A stretch of DNA of 60,000 nt from Bolinopsis microptera (Eukaryota > Ctenophora > Tentaculata > Lobata > Bolinopsidae). Below are positions 53,401-59,400 of the stretch, piece after piece. The translations under genes were made by a program, and so were the position numbers. Numbering within the stretch: the stretch's first letter is position 1; each line of letters begins with the position of its first letter. The notes below the pieces were generated by a model. The model searched no databases, had not been told where the DNA came from, and saw only the letters and a program-made list of their open reading frames with translations. The stretch spans positions 14,667,365 through 14,727,364 of the forward strand of contig NC_087082.1 of NCBI RefSeq assembly GCF_026151205.1, given 5' to 3'.

Positions 53401-56400
53401 TGGAATATGGAATTGAGCATGAACAACAAATACAAATTAGTAAAACAACAATTAAAAGGATGTCTTCTCTCTATGTTTAGCCTGAACCAGTACAAAGACA
53501 CAGGCCACGCCAGCTGGTAAAGATATTAATCTCATATAAGCAGGGTTATACACGCTAGAGTCGCCATAAGACATGTTTCGTTTACAATGTATACCATGAG
53601 GCTGCCATAAAATGTGATTAAGTGATACGTTAAACACGAGCTGGGCTCGCGTCTGGCTGTCTCACGTGCAGCCACGCGTAGCGGAGTATATGAATATCCA
53701 TTACAATGCCCATTGTATTCATGTGATTTGTAGGACAAATCAGTTAATAAATAACTTACTTCTTGACTTCCCTAATCTTGCTAGGGTTGTTAGGGAAGCA
53801 GATCTTGAGGTATTGATCTATCTTGTCAAGATCGAACATCTCGACTCCTTCGATAGTCACTTGATCGTCAATCATCTTCATCCTCAGCAAGTACACCTCG
53901 GCGGTCTTCTGCAGATTAACAGGATTCAACGTTCAGAGTTATAACGGGAATAGCTTAATAAACACGGAAAAAGAGACGGAATGTGACGATCTAACGGTTT
54001 TAAATTGTAAGAATAAATATCATTAGGTCTAATATCTATAATACTTCAGGGAGATTTGAATTATGTATTACCTGTAAGTTTTTATAAGCTTATAAAAACT
54101 TACAGGATCAATAAAGTTTATAAGTTCAAGAAAATTAATAAAAACTTACAGGATGTGTGATCTGCACGTTGATGACCTCAGCAATGCCGGATTCCTTGTT
54201 GGGTTCAGTGCTGAGAACTCTGTACACCTCAGTAGGTTCAGCAGCAGAAACCAGAGGTCCCTGGCACTTGAGGTTCAGCTCTACTGGAACCTTGTCAGAT
54301 TCCTTCAGGAGCATCTTCAGGGACAGTAACTTGGCGGGGTAGTCCTGAAATATTACGTCCCGATTAGAAAATAAAATTATAAGTATGCCTTATGATAGAT
54401 TGAGCATGACTCACTTAAAAAGTTAAAAGGTAACGCTATTTGATAAGGTTGTCTATCTTCCAAATATAAGGTCCCCTATCTACCCACCTTAGCGTTAAGC
54501 TTCTTCCTAGCATCAGCAGGAGCATCCACACTTTCCACGTTAACTTGACCGTCAACAAATCTCAGGATGAAGTAGAGAGACTCTGTGGAGCCTTGAGGAG
54601 TCAGTTGAAGCTTGATCAGTTCAGGATCTCCGTCGTTGTTGCACCTGGACAGATGTCAGCATGTTATAGTGTACTACTGTTATCAAATCAATGCTCAGAG
54701 CCACTTTAAATTTACACAGATTTGATACCAAATCTATAAATAATTCACGAATTGGTCCTATACAAGATCCGCGGGTGATCATACGCGGATGATGGGATCT
54801 GGGACAATACTTACACGTATTCCATGACACTGACATTAGCCTTGCCGTCAGAGGAAGCAGTACAGTTCTCGGGAGTCATCCTCAGAACAACCTCACAAGG
54901 GTTGGGGTCCTCAGGGGACAGCTTGAACCTGACTACCATGCTCTGCTCGGCGGACGAGTGTTGCAGTCCCATGTTTCCAAGGTCAGCCTGCAAATACAAC
55001 TTGTCACTAATCGTACAAATATCGTGAATAGTTTCGTATTGCAAGATCTAATAGATGGGTCAATGAATAAATGATTCAGGAAAACTTTGATTATGCAACT
55101 TTTTTTTAAAAGCTTGCTAAACAAGAACAACAAAATTTTGTGATTTAAACTTACATCAGCTGGTAAGTCTTCTTGTTCGACAGAGAGTTTTCCATCAATG
55201 AATCGAAGGACAAAGAATATACCCTCAGATCCATCGGAAGGATCCAGTCTGAGTCTGATGTACTCTGGGTCTCCGGTTGGTGAGCACTTAAAGTCAACAA
55301 CATCAGCTGTAGCCTGCTTATCACCGATAGCGGCGCATTCATCACCGAGAATACCGATCTTCACAACACACGGGTCCTTGGCAGGGTCCAGTTTGAACCT
55401 AACCACAAGTTCCTGCTCGGTGGGTTCTGCAGGTTCAGTTGGAGCAGCGGCTGTTGGTTTAGCTGGGGCATCCTGGCTAACACTGAGGTCGCCATCCTTG
55501 ATAGAGCAGGTGAAGAACAGAGAAGGTTTTCCTCCCTTGGGGGTAAGCTCAAGCTTGATCTCGGTTGGTTCACCGTTTCCGTCGAATTTGGAGCTGACAA
55601 CCTTGACATCTGCCTTCTTGTCGCCGGTGGCAGTGAGTTTGCCGTCCTTGATGACCATCTTGACTTCACAAGGTTCCTTGTCATCAGGAGACAGCTTGAA
55701 CCTGACTAAGAGCTCTTGTCCCTCGTCTTCTGGTTCCTCGCCGGGTACCATGGTGACTGTTGGTACACCTTCCTTGAAGGCTACAGTAAATTTCATGGGC
55801 TTGTCCTTTCCTTTGGGGGTCACATCAATGACAGCAGATAAGGGTGTGCCTTTGTCGTCATATTTGAAGTCCACAAGGGTTACAGTTGACTTGTCATCAG
55901 ATGTAGCAGTACAGGTCTTGCCGTCAGGGAAGTTAAGAGTGACTTTAGAGGTATCAGTATCTTTGGGTCCGAGTTTCATGTTGAGTTCGACTATTCTTTC
56001 AGGAGTCAATCCGGGAATAGTGAGTTGAAGAGAACCATCCTTGCCTCTCTTAAGGGGCATAGGTTGGCCACCGTACTCAATGTTTACAAGGTCAATAACA
56101 CCATCTCCGATTTTGAAGGTGAGATACATAGGTTTGTCACATCCCTTAGGGGTTACGGCAATGGTGACTAGCTCGGGATCTCCCTTCTTGTCTTTGAGTA
56201 CCTTGGTGACTTTGCAGTCGGAGGTACCGTTGAGCACTTCAGCGAGGCAGTCTCCTTTTCCGTACTTCAGTTTAACTTCATGGGTCTTACCGTCCTGGAG
56301 ATTAATCGAAATGATAGCTTCTTTTGCTCTCTTTTCCTTGGGGTTAAGCTTCTTGCGGATAGGATCAGCATCAGTAAGATAGAGGTAAACATTGTTAGGA

Positions 56401-59400
56401 TCAAGATCAGACTTACTCATGCTCATGACACCATCTTTAATGTCGAAGACAAAGTTCAGAGGTGAACGCTTGCCCTGTGGAGTAAACGCAACGTGAATTT
56501 TGGATGGCTTTTTGTTTTCATCAACCTCAATCTTGTCAAGCTTCACTCGACCGTCACGAGGGTTGGTTACTTCAGCTTTGACCTTCTCGCCCTTAATGTT
56601 AAGTTTCAACGATGTGGGTTGTTTGGCAGATGGGCTGTTAAAGAAGTTAATGATGATGTTCTGTTCCTCATCAAGGTTAACTTTAGCAACGTTCCTCTTG
56701 ATAGCTTCAGTTACGGATATATCCAAATCCAGACCAGGGAAGTCCATCTCTCCTCCCTCAATACAACGCAAGATAGCCTGCATGGTTTCTTCAGGAAGAT
56801 CAGACAGAAGTTTTTCTTTTCCAGTCAATCCAGTAGGTTTCTTCTCCTCAGGTTTCTTCTCCTCAGGTTTCTTCTCCTCAGGTTTCTTCTCCTCAGGTTT
56901 CTTCTCCTCGGGTTTCTTCTCCTCGGGTTTCTTCTCCTCAGGTTTCTTCTCCTCAGGTTTCTTCTCCTCAGGTTTCTTCTCCTCAGGTTTCTTCTCCTCA
57001 GGCTTCTTCTCCTCAGGCTTCTTCTTAGCATCTTCTACGGCCTTCTTCTTGGCATCTTCTTCAGTCTTATTTTTAGCGTCTTCTTCAACCTTCTTTTTAG
57101 CGTCTTCTTCAACCTTCTTTTTAGCATCTGCGTCAGCTTTCTTCTTGGCTTCTTCATCGGCCTTCTTTTTCTCTGCTGCTGCGGCTTTCTTTTCTTCCAT
57201 CTTTTTCTTGGCATCAGCTATTTTCTTTTCTTGTGCAGCTTTCTTTGCGGCCTTGGCTTCTTCATCAGCCTTCTTTTTGGCGTCTCTAGCATCTTGAGCA
57301 GCCTTTTTGGGGTCTACTTTAGACTTGACTTCCTCAGCTGGCTTGGTTTCGACAGGTGCGGCATCCTTAACTTGTTTCTTCTTGTCAGCATCAATGGAAG
57401 GTAATCCAGAACCATCATCCATAGGGACTTCCTCCATGGGCAAGTCCTCCGATTCAAGAACGGATGGTTTGTCAGCTGGAGCAGAATCCTTTGGCTTACC
57501 AGCTACAGGTGCGGCATCCTTAACTTGTTTCTTCTTGTCGGCATCAATGGAAGGTAATCCAGAGTCGTCATCCATAGGGACTTCCTCCATGGGCAAGTCC
57601 TCTGAATCAAGAACAGATGGTTTGTCGGCTGGAGCAGCAGCTACAGGTGCGGCATTCTTGACTGGGGCCTTCTCATCCATATCAATACTTGGGATTCCGG
57701 ACATGTCATCCATTGGAATATCTTCAGATGGGAGATCAGCTGATTCGAGACCGTCTCCAGGTTTGACAGATTTCTCAACAGGCTTTTTCTGGTCCATTTC
57801 TACAGATGGTAATCCATTTTCTTCAACAGGAACGTCTTCTCCTTCAAGAGTAAGACCAGGTGCTGCTTCATGAGCAGGTTTCTTGACGTCCTCACCGACG
57901 GAAGGAATATCTCCTGATTCATCATCCATGGGAACATCTTCGCCACTGAGATCGGTAGATTTTGGCTGCTGGACACCTTTCTCGACGGGTTTCTTGTTGT
58001 CCTCCTCTACTGAAAAATCACCAAGGTCTTCGTCAGGAAGATCTTCTCCATCCATAGTGATTGGCTCAGACAGATCTCCTGAAGGAGCAGATCGTGGAGC
58101 AGATCCAGATTTTCGTGGAGCAGAGTCTCCGGTGGTAGGTTTATCTCCAGCAGGAGTATCGTCACCTGGGGCCCTGCTTCGGTCAGTGCTACTGGGACTA
58201 TACTCGCTTGGCTTGTAGTCAGTGTTACTGGGACTGTACTCGCTTGGCTTGTAGTCGGAGGTAGAAGGAGTGTAGGTGCTTGGCTTGTAGTCAGTGCTAC
58301 TGGGACTGTATGAGCTTGGCTTGTAGTCGGTGGTAGGAGGAGTGTAGGAGCTTGGCTTGTAGTCGGAGGTAGAAGGAGTGTAGGTGCTTGGCTTGTAGTC
58401 AGTGCTACTGGGACTGTATGAGCTTGGCTTGTAGTCGGAGGTAGAAGGAGTGTATGAGCTCGGCTTGTAGTCGGTGGTAGAAGGAGTGTAGGAGCTTGGC
58501 TTGTAGTCGGAGGTAGAAGGAGTGTAGGTGCTTGGCTTGTAATCAGAGGAGTAGGAGGAAGTAGAGGTGGAGTAGGAGCCTGGCTTGTAGTCAGAAGATC
58601 GCTTGGTGGATGAAGACTCGTACTTGGAAGTGGAAGTGGTGTAAGAAGAGTCTCTTGGCTCGGTCTCGTATCTGGTGGAGGTGGTACTGTGAGCAGTAGG
58701 TCTGGAAGTGTGACTGGAAGTGTTGTAACTAGAAGAGTACTTGGATGGCGAGTAGCTCAGAGGAGTGTAGTATTCTCTAGGAGCCGACTTGGTGGTCTCA
58801 TTAGTAGTGTATTCTGTTGTTGACTTGATGTTCGATACACCTCCGGGACCAGCGCTGTATCCCTCTGTTCGCTTCCTGTCGTACGTGCTTCCTCCTGCGG
58901 AGCTTCCGCCTGCAGTGTCTAGACTAATACCCACTCCATATCGGTCAGCAGCAGAGGTTCTTCCGCCTGCAGTGTCTAGACTAATACCCACTCCGTAACG
59001 GTCAGCAGCAGAGGTTTGGCCGTGAGCGTACTTTGGTTCTCCGTACAGGTCGGAGGTGTTTGAAGTTGAGGATTTGGTCGTGTAAGTGGTTTTGGTAGTT
59101 GAGCTGCTGGAGTTGGCACCGCCTGCTGCGTCTCCATCAGTTCCATATCCACTTTTATACTGGTATCCTGACCCTGAAATGGAAGTGATAATTAGTGGGT
59201 AGTATACATTTTGCAAAGTAGGCATTTTATATAAATATTAAATATATACTAGAACCCAAATGATACACAATACATAATCGAAGAGAACAAATTAAACACA
59301 GAGAGAACAAATTAACGAGGGAAAAAGAAGAACACGGTCTACAGATAATGTATCTATGGACTACAATCTGTTTGATGGAATAAACAGGGAAGACCACGGT

